Source: Phaeotremella fagi
Taxonomy: Eukaryota; Basidiomycota; Tremellomycetes; Tremellales; Phaeotremellaceae
Assembly (NCBI GenBank): GCA_001599715.1
Contig: BCHU01000010.1
Location: 1,155,536 to 1,219,535 of the forward strand
Direction of reading: 5' to 3'
Length of the DNA stretch: 64,000 nt
Position numbers and translations under genes: made by a program. The number at the start of each line of letters is the position of its first letter. The stretch's first letter is position 1. The notes under the pieces were generated by a model that saw only the letters and a list, made by a program, of their open reading frames with translations, ran no database searches and was not told the origin of the DNA. Of this stretch, positions 12,440-24,294 are shown piece by piece.

Positions 12440-14746
12440 ATGTTATCTCGTGCAACTTTGTCTAGAGTTACTTTGGGTATAAGATCGGCTTCAGGTCTTG
12501 TAGCTAGGAGATCGATTACTAGGTATACACCCCGTGTTCAATCACTTTCTCAAGGTTCTCTAATCAGACATGGTATGTCCACATCATTCCATTTGATCAT
12601 TGCCTTACACACTACAGACTCCTTCTCCACTTCAACCTTCCGATACACGCCCGCGACTCAATTCAAAGAAGTTGAAGAAGAAGATTTCTTCGTTGGAGCA
12701 GCATCTCAAGATCCAATCCCCGAGCCCGTCCTCTCATCCCCATCAACCTCAACAAATCCAGACGCTCCCACTGACCCCACCCCAACCAAACCCACCATCG
12801 AACTCACCCCATTCACAACACTCAAAGGTCGCGTGAACCACGATGTACTTAAAGCGCTCACCGTTAAACCTTTCCAATTGACTGCGATGTCAGAAGTTCA
12901 GAAGAGGGTTCTGAATTTGATGCCTTATTTGTCTGGTGGGAAATTGAGTGGGGAGGCTAGACTTGAGGCTGAAGCTGCTGGGGAGGAGGTTAGGAAAGGT
13001 CGGGATGCCAGAGATGATTTGTTGGTCAAGGTGGGTTAAAGGATTGAAATGAGTTGGATTGCGTTTATTGATATGAGTGCACAGGCTAAAACTGGAACTG
13101 GCAAAACTATCGCTTTCCTTGTACCAGCTATCGACGCTCGTGGACATACACTCGACGCTTTGTGTAAAGCACCCAAGGAAGATGGCTCGATCCCAGATTT
13201 GCATGAACGTGGTAGATTGAATCGAACTCTCTCAAGATCAACAGTCGGTACATTGATCATCTCACCAACAAGAGAATTAGCTACTCAAATAGCCAACGAG
13301 GCGTTGAAACTTACGACCCATATCAAAGATCGTGAAGTTAGATTATTCGTTGGTGGTGGTAACAGATTCCAACAACTTAAAGAATGGAGACGTGGACGTA
13401 AAGATATCGTCGTCGCTACACCAGGTCGATTACGGGATTTACTGTCCGAACCAGAGGTTTCCGAAGCATTAGCTAAAACTGATTTATTGGTTCTAGACGA
13501 AGCTGATACACTGCTAGAAATGGGTTTCTCGAATGATCTACAATTCATCCTCAGTCATTTACCCAACGATCGACAAACTTTCTTGTTCTCCGCAACGGTA
13601 TCCAAAGAAATCGCTGCTATCGCCAAAAAATCTTTGAACCCGAATTACAAGGTTATCGATTGTGTCCCCAAAAACGAATCCAACACGCATCAACATATTC
13701 CACAATTTTACACGGTTCTCGAAAAATCTTCCGATCAGTTACCACACATCCTTAGTCTTCTAGCTCAAGATCAATTGGTCAACGGTTCGAATTCCAAGAC
13801 CATTGTTTTCTTGCCAACCACGAAACTTACTATGCTTTACTCGACTTTGATATCGGAGCTCAACAACCAAGGTGCTCTACCTAATCGAGCTAACATCTAC
13901 GAGATCCACTCCAAACTTGATCAGAATCGACGATCAAGGGCGTCAGAACGATTCAGACAGGATAAGAAACCATCGATACTTGTAACCAGTGATGTGTCAG
14001 CTCGTGGAGTTGATTATCCAGGTGTAACGAGGGTTATCCAAGTTGGTATCCCAGGATCATCAGAACAGTATATCCACAGAATCGGTAGAACAGGTAGAGG
14101 AGGTAAAGAAGGTGGTCGAGGTGACCTAATCCTACTCCCATGGGAACAAGGCTTCCTCGCCGAACTCCATAAAATCCCCATCAACTCGGTGAAAACCACC
14201 GACCTCTCTTCAAACATCCTAGAAATTTCTAAAGGAGATTACGCAAGTCGATACGAGAACAACACTGCACTCATCGAATCGTTGATCCCCAAACTCGACG
14301 AGGAAGCGGTTTCAGAAGTTTTCACGTCGTTGTTAGGGTATTATCTTGGTAAAAGCTCGGAATTGAGATGTTCGAATCAAGAGATATTGAATGGTTTGAA
14401 GGAATGGTCAACTGAACAAGGGGGTTTACAGGAACCGCCATATCTCTCACAGGCTTTCTTGATGAAATTGGGTTTTGGGAACGATAGGTTTAGTAACAGT
14501 AACCGAAACGGGGGTGGGCGATCTGGTGGTGGTGGTGGTGGGTTTGGATTCAGGAAGACTGGTGGGGGTGGTGGTGGAGGTGGGTTTAAGAGATCAGATA
14601 ATGGACGAGGATTTGGTGGTGGTGGGGGTAGGGATGAGGGAAGGGGGTTTGGAGGTAGGGATGGTAGAGATTCGAGACCGTCTTGGGAATCGCGAGGTGC
14701 AGGTGGGGGTGGGAGTGGTGGGAGTGGTGGGAGACCAAGGTTTTAG
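12440..14746 (+). CDS. Mitochondrial DEAD-box RNA helicase, Mss116-like
   Basis: An ATP-dependent RNA helicase, probably acting on mitochondrial introns and RNA folding. The N-terminus (MLSRATLSRVTLGIRSASG) is Arg/Ser-rich without acidic residues, typical of a mitochondrial leader. In-frame introns lie at 12573-12617 and about 13030-13082. Motifs in order: Q-motif region (FQLTAMSEVQKRVL), AKTGTGKT (Walker A), PTRELATQ, TPGRLRD, LVLDEADTLLEMGF (DEAD box), FLFSATVSKE (SAT), VTSDVSARGVDYPGV and YIHRIGRTGRGG. The C-terminal 90 or so residues are an RGG/Gly-rich tail that should bind RNA. The protein is about 735 residues. The order and leader agree with the Mss116 group; a strict orthologue claim needs a tree. 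Confidence 0.88.
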
Positions 14747-17327
<2,581 letters not shown>

Positions 17328-17900
17328 AGTTTTCTTGTTTAATAATGGTCGGTAAATAATGGAATTTGGTGTTTCATGCATGTTCCAGTGTGGGATGAAA
17401 TGGATCCGACCATCACGGCGTCATGTCATCCATCTCAGTCAATATCATTAACGCAAAACACCCTGTGTACTGTGTATACAACAATCCGTTTTACTGTGTA
17501 GGCATAATAGCTACTGTATGCAATGTGAAGATCATGATGCGCAAATCAATCAAGTCAATTAATCATCTAGTCAACCATGATCTCAATATCTTAAGGCTTC
17601 TGATTTGACCAAATCAATTTTGATTGATTGATGCCCGGGCTTTACCCCTCCCAACACCCTAATTTGAGGGTGTTTGAATCACCTTCAAACACACAGGAAA
17701 CGGGGTTCTCAATCAATTCAATGAAATATGATTTTTGATGGAAGAATCTTGGATTGTGAGGGACCCTGTTCATCACCGACCGAGTCAGATGTTTCGGTGG
17801 CAAAAATCTTACTACTAGTATATTTTTGATTGATGATTGACTTGATAGACTTTCTCAATCGCTAAGACACTTGTTTAGATTTCATGTGGTTCGGATCAGG
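17328..17900. other. Intergenic region before the SUMO-like array
   Basis: 573 AT-rich bases with no recognisable gene. TTGATTGATTGA words recur (17620-17635 and 17825-17845). A perfect 9-bp inverted repeat GTGTTTGAA/TTCAAACAC with a 5-base loop lies at 17670-17692. The stretch holds the maltase 3' UTR and the promoter of the first array gene. Confidence 0.45.
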
Positions 17901-18510
17901 ATGTCCATTGATTCGGAGGAGGAAGATTATCAATTCGTTGGAATCGTTGTGAGTCATTTTTCGTTTTGTCACAGAATTCCCCGAACGACTGTAAAGTACT
18001 CCAAGATTGAACACTCTCCACAATGCTTTTATTCGTACATCGAACACGAACTGAAAATTAGATGATTCCCTTCACCAATCCAAAATACCATTTCGACATT
18101 TTGACCTCACCTTGACCCTTACCACCGAAATCCACCCCCAATGTCCAAATCCCCAACCAAAACCTTCAGTTCACCTACCACACCTCAAACGGTTATTACC
18201 AATGTCCAACGCACTACCTCGAAATCAACCAACAGTTCCATCAAGCTTTCCAATGGTTTTCAAACTTATTGATCGACGGTAGAGAGGTAGACGATTATCT
18301 GTATGTGGCAAAATCATCTGTGACTGTTGAAGCTAAGCTGTAGATTCTCGTTTAATCGTACACCGATTGATCCTTCTGAAGTAAGTCTCTTTTGTCTTGA
18401 GTTCATGCTGATCTACGACTTAGACCCCTCGTCATCATCGTTTATCAACGGAGAGTTTGAATACCGTTTTAGTCGATTTTTTGCCTTTAGATCATTCAGA
18501 TGAAGATTGA
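17901..18510 (+). CDS. SUMO-like (Rad60-SLD-like) small acidic protein, array copy 1
   Basis: Four exons (17901-17948, 18170-18300, 18344-18380, 18424-18510) give a 100-residue protein. It starts MSIDSEEEDYQFVGIV and has the beta-grasp signature FSFNRTPIDPSETPR near residue 60. LNTVLVDFLPLD follows, and the protein ends HSDED. In SUMO the matching region is a phenylalanine-rich strand, a turn, then [DE]-T-P-x-x-L-x-M and an I-x-V strand. The copy is intact but the most diverged: the usual small residue/Met after the TP is replaced by HHRL. Intron 1 is long (221 bases). No di-Gly C-terminus exists, so conjugation is unlikely. The fold is inferred from pattern and from its paralogues. Function is unknown. 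Confidence 0.6.
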
Positions 18511-19063
18511 TTGGTGTTTATGGACGTTACTGTGAATCTACCTCGACTTTGAAGCGTGATTCCATCTTATTGTATCTACATCCCTCGTATACCTAATTTG
18601 ATACCCGTCAGTGTCAATTGGAGCTTATACCTACAGTCAATAGTCCCGTATCATGATTGTCCGATGTTAGAAGGAACATTGAGTTGTATGAAACAGTAAC
18701 GATGATGCTCCTATCGGTATCACGATCGTAAGCCATTCGATCATCAGAGTCTGACTTCAAAGGACCCAGAGGATAAGCTCCTTTATGACGAAATTTGCAC
18801 CCCATCTGTTGATGACTTTATCGGTCCGAGTAAGTTACTGTACTGTACATATATTGATGGCGATCTTGAACCTCGATAATCAACCACTCAATTATCCTTT
18901 TCTGTTAGACAATCTCACTGTCCTCCTGGCTTCTTTGTTCAATGACGTTGTTTTAGTTATCGTTGGAATCGGGAGATGATGATCGTCTCTATACATTTGA
19001 TTCACAGGTATATATACTGCTGCTCATCGTTTCAATCCCCATAACCTTGGATTTCTTCAAACA
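18511..19063. other. Intergenic region between array copies 1 and 2
   Basis: 553 bases. No open frame with the family's TP signature was found. An ORF-like stretch at 18785-18979 has no recognisable motif. The last 60 bases form the promoter/5' UTR of copy 2. Confidence 0.4.
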
Positions 19064-19516
19064 ATGTCAGATTCAGATAACGAAGAGTACGAGTGTATCA
19101 GTATAAGTGTAAGTCATTTCATAACAACACTTTCTTCAACCACTAACTCAAAAGTGGTGTCTACAGTTCAACAATACGATCAATGGTCTGGTCTACGTTT
19201 ATCCAATACCTCTAAAAATGGATGAAAGACTTTCAGATATTTTGAATTGGTTCGTAACCCAGATCGAGGATTACGATTTAGATGATCTTTCGTTAGTTCA
19301 TATTCTCGTCTTAAGCTGATTAACCTAGATTCAGTTTTGAAGATTCTGAAATTGACGAGGATGATGTACGTTACCCCCTCATTTTCTCAGATTCTTTAAC
19401 ATCACTGAATGACTGACTTTGTTTAGACACCGCGTTCTTTGGAGATGTCAAGTTCAGCGGTTAATGTCATTCTTGTCGAGGAAGCTTCTGATAGTGACGA
19501 ATCAGATTCAGATTGA
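19064..19516 (+). CDS. SUMO-like (Rad60-SLD-like) small acidic protein, array copy 2
   Basis: Four exons (19064-19108, 19167-19291, 19329-19365, 19427-19516) encode 98 residues. The acidic N-terminus MSDSDNEEYECISIS forms the first strand. Exon 2 carries GLVYVYPIPLKMDERLSDIL, where a helix should begin. Exon 3 (37 nt) is FSFEDSEIDEDD, and exon 4 reads TPRSLEMSSSAVNVILVEE with an acidic tail DSDESDSD. This matches the SUMO pattern [FY]-x-F-x(3)-x-I-x(2)-D-[DQ]-T-P-x-x-L-x-M-x(4)-N-x-I. Intron phases 0, 2 and 0 are the same as in the sibling genes. No di-Gly end. Role unknown; a SUMO-mimic or protein-interaction module is a reasonable guess. Confidence 0.68.
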
Positions 19517-20646
19517 TATCTTGTATCTTCATACTTTATTTTCGAAATGCTACTTCATCTCCCCTATTTCTTACTGCGTGGATCGCGACGAATCTCTTCT
19601 GCTAGTGGTAATAATTCCTTTTTCGCCCATACTCTGTAAATCAACGAAACCTGCACCTACTTTGAAATTAACAACGATTATAATGTACTCGTCTAGTTTA
19701 ATTTTTCTGACAACTGCTATTGCTGATACAAATAGGTGCTTAGGTATCATGTAATGCGATGAAGACCTTGCAACGTTTTTAGTGTTGTTCAGCTAATGTG
19801 TTTTACTCACTCATTTGACTGCTGTACAATACTGCACTTGGGAATCTGAGGGTGGCAATGCCAAACTCAGTACCTTTGAAACGCGAATTTTCAGCATCCT
19901 CCAGAGTACATCGGCATCGATTGTTCTCGTTGCAATCGATAGACACACAATTACATAGTATTCGTGTTTGATTAAAGGCACCAGAAAGGCGATGTAAGAT
20001 ATGTCAACGAGGTCCCACTTAAAACACACCTAACGTGGCTAATTTAAATTCAATCGCCTCACTGAGGATGCGCCTCGGATCTCAAGAAGCTCAAGAAGCT
20101 CAGTCAAATTCTAGTTAATGATGCAGACTCATGTTCCGTGGCAACGAAATCTCTCTGGTATGTAAGTTGTCAAATGATAGTCTTTCTCGATGACCATGGG
20201 TAGTTAACAGCTGGAGTTTAGACGCCACTATCGATTGGATCGGATGAATACATTCTTGGAGGATATACCTTTGTGGTCAGATGGGAAGAATTTCAAACCC
20301 TGTTCTGGTGGGTTTAACTTCAAACTGCATGTAAAATATCGATAATCTTATGCATCATCTCACCACTCTCTGCTGACTGCAATACATACTTGGTGTGTGA
20401 TTTTCGTCAATTATACGATTGACTATCGTTTCACGAAGAAAAGGAAAGCCCTGAACACAAACACCTTGTGTTTACCTCGAGGCGATTCACTGTTCTGAAT
20501 TGCTTTTCTCAGATGTCAAAAACTTTTGAGAAGCTGAGGAACAAACACGTCTTTTGATTCCCCAGGCTTGAAGCTTGACTACAGTTTTCACAATCAAACA
20601 ATACCATTATTTTTCCATAAATCTTTCACGATTTGTGCAACACGAA
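19517..20646. other. Intergenic region between array copies 2 and 3, with a decayed copy
   Basis: 1.13 kb without an intact gene. It contains an exon-4-like relic of the array family near 20223-20318 (listed separately). An AAGAAGCTC direct repeat lies at about 20083-20102. The rest is AT-rich and shows nothing recognisable. Confidence 0.45.
20223..20318 (+). pseudogene. Relic of a SUMO-like array gene (last exon)
   Basis: Directly after a TTTAG acceptor an open frame reads TPLSIGSDEY, then ILGGYTFVVRWEEF, and stops at TAA (20316-20318). It lines up with the last exon of array copy 3 (TPNSIGM, then I-x-V strand, then EE), though the Met is lost. Just upstream a FRGNEI-like stretch followed by GTAAGT (about 20134-20165) resembles the penultimate exon, but its length (not 37) and phase no longer fit. 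No first exon was found. It looks like a decayed duplicate; a divergent functional gene cannot be excluded. Confidence 0.4.
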
Positions 20647-21322
20647 ATGAACACTTGGGACAGTCACAGAATGTCACGTCCAGGTATGTGAAAACTTGAA
20701 TTCCTTCTTCGTCTCTGGTTTTATTCTCATAAATAGCTAATGATTCCTACGATATCAGATGGAGACGAATCCTCATCATCATCGGATGAAACGATGGAAG
20801 AAGACGATGGTGACGACGATAATGGAATTGAGGTGGATCTTCGAGTATGTACAGTATGTTAATCAATCTGTCACACTAATCAAGAACAGTTTGTTTGGGA
20901 TTACGATTTGACTACTGTTGTTCACCGTGACACTAACGGTTTCGATGAAGCGTTTGAAAGAACTTGTCAGGTTTTTGTTTTTGGTAATTGTGAAAGAAAC
21001 GCTTCGGGTTATTTGTGAGTCAACTTCAATCTACAGTATATGTTGTTTTGGGCATTACTGTTTATTATACTGCATACAGTTTCAAGTACAATGGTAAAGT
21101 CTTTACATTGACTGATGTGAGTTTTCGATCATTATGACAATATAGTCGATACGAGTTCTCACGTCCTTGAAATCTTCTTCTCCTCCAACTATACCTCGTG
21201 AAACTTTTTTTAATTCCATGTCCATTCGTTAGACCCCAAATTCAATTGGAATGACAGACGAGGGTATTAACGTGATCGAAGTCGAAGCCGTCTACGAGGA
21301 ACGTTCATCAGATTCTGATTAG
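20647..21322 (+). CDS. SUMO-like (Rad60-SLD-like) small acidic protein, array copy 3
   Basis: Five exons (20647-20683, 20759-20844, 20890-21014, 21080-21116, 21233-21322) give 124 residues. An extra 5' exon (MNTWDSHRMSRP) precedes a Ser/Asp/Glu-rich segment (DGDESSSSSDETMEEDDGDD). The first core strand is IEVDLRFVWDYDL. Exon 4 is the family's 37-nt exon (FFKYNGKVFTLTD). The last exon reads TPNSIGMTDEGINVIEVEAV and ends YEERSSDSD. Together F-x-[FY]-N-G and D-T-P-x-S-[IL]-G-M match SUMO's third strand and loop very well. An internal ATG at 20671 is a possible alternative start. No di-Gly terminus; the acidic tail is conserved instead. Confidence 0.7.
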
Positions 21323-21974
21323 TTTCAGAAGTACTAGAAAAAAAGTTAAACAGTATAAAGAAACAGTGCGACTAGTTCTTATCTTGTCTCCTGTTATGTT
21401 CATCTTGTACGAGTACTGTAGCATACAATACAGACTGTATATTCCATGATGTACGGTATTTTTGAACATCGAACTAAGTTTTGCCCTGCCATGAAGAAGT
21501 CATTCGTATTTCACTATTCACCGAATTCAGCCCGAATTTCTACATTGGTGAAAAGTTATAGCCTTGATCGAAATACCTTGTATTCCTTACCAAGAGATTA
21601 TTTGTTCTTCAAGTCTTCTTGAAATCTGTCGAAAGAAAGGGAATCACTCCAATCAAGACCTCGAGGCAAACAACGCCACAACAAACACCAATTTCCTCTA
21701 CACTCACAGTCATAATGTACGAGTACAGCACAAAGATCTCCGACTATGAGTACCACAATTCCTCTGTTCGCGTGATGCTTATTCTGAACATGAGGCTGGT
21801 GATTGCAAATGAATCAAAATAGTTATACAGTTGTCTTCGGTTTTACAGTGCTGTCGAAGACACCCAATACATCTTTGGTGGCAAATCTTGAACACTCGAT
21901 CATCTTGACTTTAACAAGAGTTGCATCTTTCATTCGTTCAAAGTAACTCTACGTCTAAATTTGTTTTCATCCAA
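21323..21974. other. Intergenic region between array copies 3 and 4
   Basis: 652 bases. A small ORF (21717-21821) lacks the family motifs and was not called. The 60 bases before copy 4 resemble other array promoters only in being pyrimidine/AT-rich. Nothing else was recognised. Confidence 0.4.
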
Positions 21975-22557
21975 ATGCCTACTACGATTCATCGAGGTTT
22001 TTGGTCAGAACCATACGTCCAATCGGATGAAGAAGAGGACGACGAAGAGGAACATCTCACGGTCCATATCGATGTAAGCAATATCGTTCAACGTTCGATA
22101 CTGTCCATGACAAGACTGAAACTGATACAGCTGAAAACCTTTAGTTTATGTGGGATCACTCCGAAAGACGGTTCATGAGAGTTGAACACCCGTTTACGGA
22201 GATACTTGAGGTTCTGCTTTTGCGTTTCGTAAGGGATTTTGGGGATCATACAGCTAAAGAACATACGTGAGTATCGTCGCCCTTTTTGGACACTTCTCAA
22301 TCACCAACTAAACACTTCGCAGGTTTCGTTTTCATGGAATGGTGGTTGAACATGGTGATGTAAGTTATGAATTGTGTTTCAGATTTATTGGAAATCGTTT
22401 TTGTTGACTAGAGTATTCTTGATAAATTCTAACCTTCGTACTCAAATCGACATATTCCTGTAACAACAAGACTCCTGAGGAGTTAGGAATGTCCAGAATA
22501 GGTTATAACGTTATCTGGGTTAGTGCAACTTACGAGTCAGATGATGAGAGTGAGTAG
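21975..22557 (+). CDS. SUMO-like (Rad60-SLD-like) small acidic protein, array copy 4
   Basis: Four exons (21975-22073, 22145-22266, 22323-22359, 22471-22557), 114 residues. The N-terminus MPTTIHRGFWSEPYVQ leads into SDEEEDDEEE and the first strand LTVHIDFMWDHS. Exon 2 carries RRFMRVEHPFTEILEVLLLR, the expected strand-helix transition. The 37-nt exon gives TFRFHGMVVEHGD and the last exon TPEELGMSRIGYNVIWVSATY with tail ESDDESE. This copy and copy 6 are the closest to SUMO itself (RF-x-x-x-G, TPE-x-L-x-M). No di-Gly end. Same strand and intron phases as its neighbours, so recent tandem duplication is likely. Confidence 0.7.
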
Positions 22558-22663
22558 TAGGAACTATGTGATGGGGATCGGATTCAAGTCTGTAGTTTAT
22601 GTAGAATAATGTACATCTCGTGTTGATTCGCTTGGGATCATTGATTAACCTCATAGTTGAAAA

Positions 22664-22828
22664 ATGCCATGTTTCTCAAAATTCACCTCTTGGAATGAAT
22701 GGATCATTGAACGGGGCTCTTACGGTACTGCCACATTCAGACTCGTCCACTACGTTGATGAAGAAGATTTCGGTCTGAATTGCATTCATGTTAAACTGGT
22801 CAATTCTGACGCAAAGGAGTGCGCTTAG
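22664..22828 (+). pseudogene. Truncated, probably decayed SUMO-like array copy 5
   Basis: A single 54-residue ORF starting MPCFSKFTSWNEWIIERGSYG contains TFRLVHYVDEEDFGLNCIH followed by VKLV. It can be read as the family core with the TP loop deleted (TFRF-x-G-x-x-x-x-x-x-D, then L-G-M, then I-x-V). There are no introns at the family positions and no acidic N-terminus. Position between copies 4 and 6 supports a decayed duplicate. It could be chance; the alignment is short. Confidence 0.35.
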
Positions 22829-22947
22829 GAGGAATGGAGGACTGTTGGAGTGGAGAGGGATGGCTTTCACGGCAATACGGAAGAAACAGGAGTAAAGGAA
22901 TTATCAGAAACCATTTCGTCATTGTGTGCACAAGAAATAATTTGAAA

Positions 22948-23209
22948 ATGCCTTCAGACGATACTCTGTATACCTTTGCTCCCGCTGATAAGAGGAAAGC
23001 GTGACTTGGTAAATCTTACAAGTCTAAGGTCTATCGAGGGATTTATGCCGCCCCTTTTCCTCGAGGTTGGAAGTTTCTGCAAACAACCACTTGGTTTCGA
23101 GCACTGCATACTGTATAAGACTTATGCTGTAGATCTGAAGAAGCGACGTAACATGATTCTTTCTTCGGAAGGTTTTTCCGTTCTTTGGAGGAGGAACATG
23201 AGGTATTAG
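22948..23209 (+). pseudogene. Possible second relic of the array family
   Basis: A short ORF (MPSDDTLYTFAPADKRKA, then stop) is followed by an open frame containing PLGFEHCILYKTYAVDLKKR. The latter resembles the family's L-G-M...I-x-V-x-A-V end. Frame, splice sites and the TP motif are absent. The assignment rests on location in the array and a weak pattern only. Confidence 0.2.
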
Positions 23210-23334
23210 ATTTTGACGATGTTGTGTGAATATAAAGACGCTCCATCAGATTGAATCAACAACTTTATTTCAAACACCCCAACTAGTGGCAAATCATTGT
23301 CGTTTTGCGAAATCCTGATTAATCGTTTTTCAAC

Positions 23335-23911
23335 ATGTCCCCTCAGTTCTATTACGATGGTGACGATACCTCCGGTGAAGAAGAAGAGGAGACGGAGGAA
23401 GAGGAGGGAGAGGAGGAAGAAGATGATGATGCCGAGACCCAAATTGGAGTAAGTTTTTATTCAGAATATTCAATTGAGTTTTGGTTTAACGATTCTTTCA
23501 GTTTGTTAGAGCAAGACATTCAGATAAAGTCATCATGACTTGGGTACATAAACATAAAGGTGCCCTGGGAGATCTTCTTGAGCGTTACGTTCGAACATAT
23601 GGGGATGCTCACACTTCTGAGCATGTGTAAGTCACTAACTCACAGTATTGCAATGTGGCACTAAGAACCCTTAGATTCCGTTTCAACGGTGTCGAGATTG
23701 ATAAAAGTGATGTAAGTTACTATCCGAGTAGGTCTACATCTCAATTGAATCCTATATACAGACTCCAGAGTCTCTGGGAATGAATCAAGAGTTCAATTAT
23801 ATCAAGGTCGAGGCTGTTTACCAACCCATTGAGGGTGAGGAAGATAACGACGGTGATGCTAGTGAATTTGGAAGTGATGATGATGATGACGATGATGATG
23901 ACGGGTGGTAA
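23335..23911 (+). CDS. SUMO-like (Rad60-SLD-like) small acidic protein, array copy 6
   Basis: Four exons (23335-23448, 23502-23626, 23675-23711, 23762-23911) encode 141 residues. The first exon is almost wholly acidic (Glu/Asp runs, residues 8-35). The core begins VRARHSDKVIMTWVHKHKG with helix LGDLLERYVRTYGD. The 37-nt exon gives VFRFNGVEIDKSD and the last exon TPESLGMNQEFNYIKVEAVY. The SUMO/Rad60-SLD pattern (F-x-F-x-G-x-x-I-x-x-x-D-T-P-E-x-L-x-M) is clearest here. The tail is longer than in siblings and ends in a nine-Asp run plus GW. A role through charge (nuclear, chromatin or SUMO-mimic) is speculation; no di-Gly is present. Confidence 0.72.
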
Positions 23912-24294
23912 CGGTGATGATGATGATAATTTTGGAGGATATGGTGTAGCAACACAAAAGAAAAAATTCATGATTTAGGCATCAACTCGGGTTGTGATTC
24001 ATGGTTGGCAGATTGTTAAGTATACTGTACGAAGGTTTCGGTTTGATAAAATTGTCAATAACGTAGTGCAGTTATGTATCGCTTTTGAAATGACACTTCG
24101 TTGACATCATCATCCATTCAGATCAAATCAAATGCTATTCTACAATAAACCAAATTCAAACAAAAACGAATGGTATATAAATCAAATCAAATCATCAAAT
24201 GGGAAACTGATCAAATTCTTTAAAATCCTCCCCCTGTTCCCCCTCCCACTTCACCTCGCTTTCCTGAAAGATCTGTCATCATCTCATCCCTCGT
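23912..24294. other. Intergenic region, array to KH-protein gene (convergent)
   Basis: 383 AT-rich bases between convergent genes; only 3' UTRs and terminators are expected. CAAATCAAAT-type repeats lie at 24120-24200. No gene was recognised. Confidence 0.5.

Noticed and set aside
21717..21821. Small ORF between array copies 3 and 4
   Set aside because: It has no TP signature, no family intron pattern and no acidic tail.
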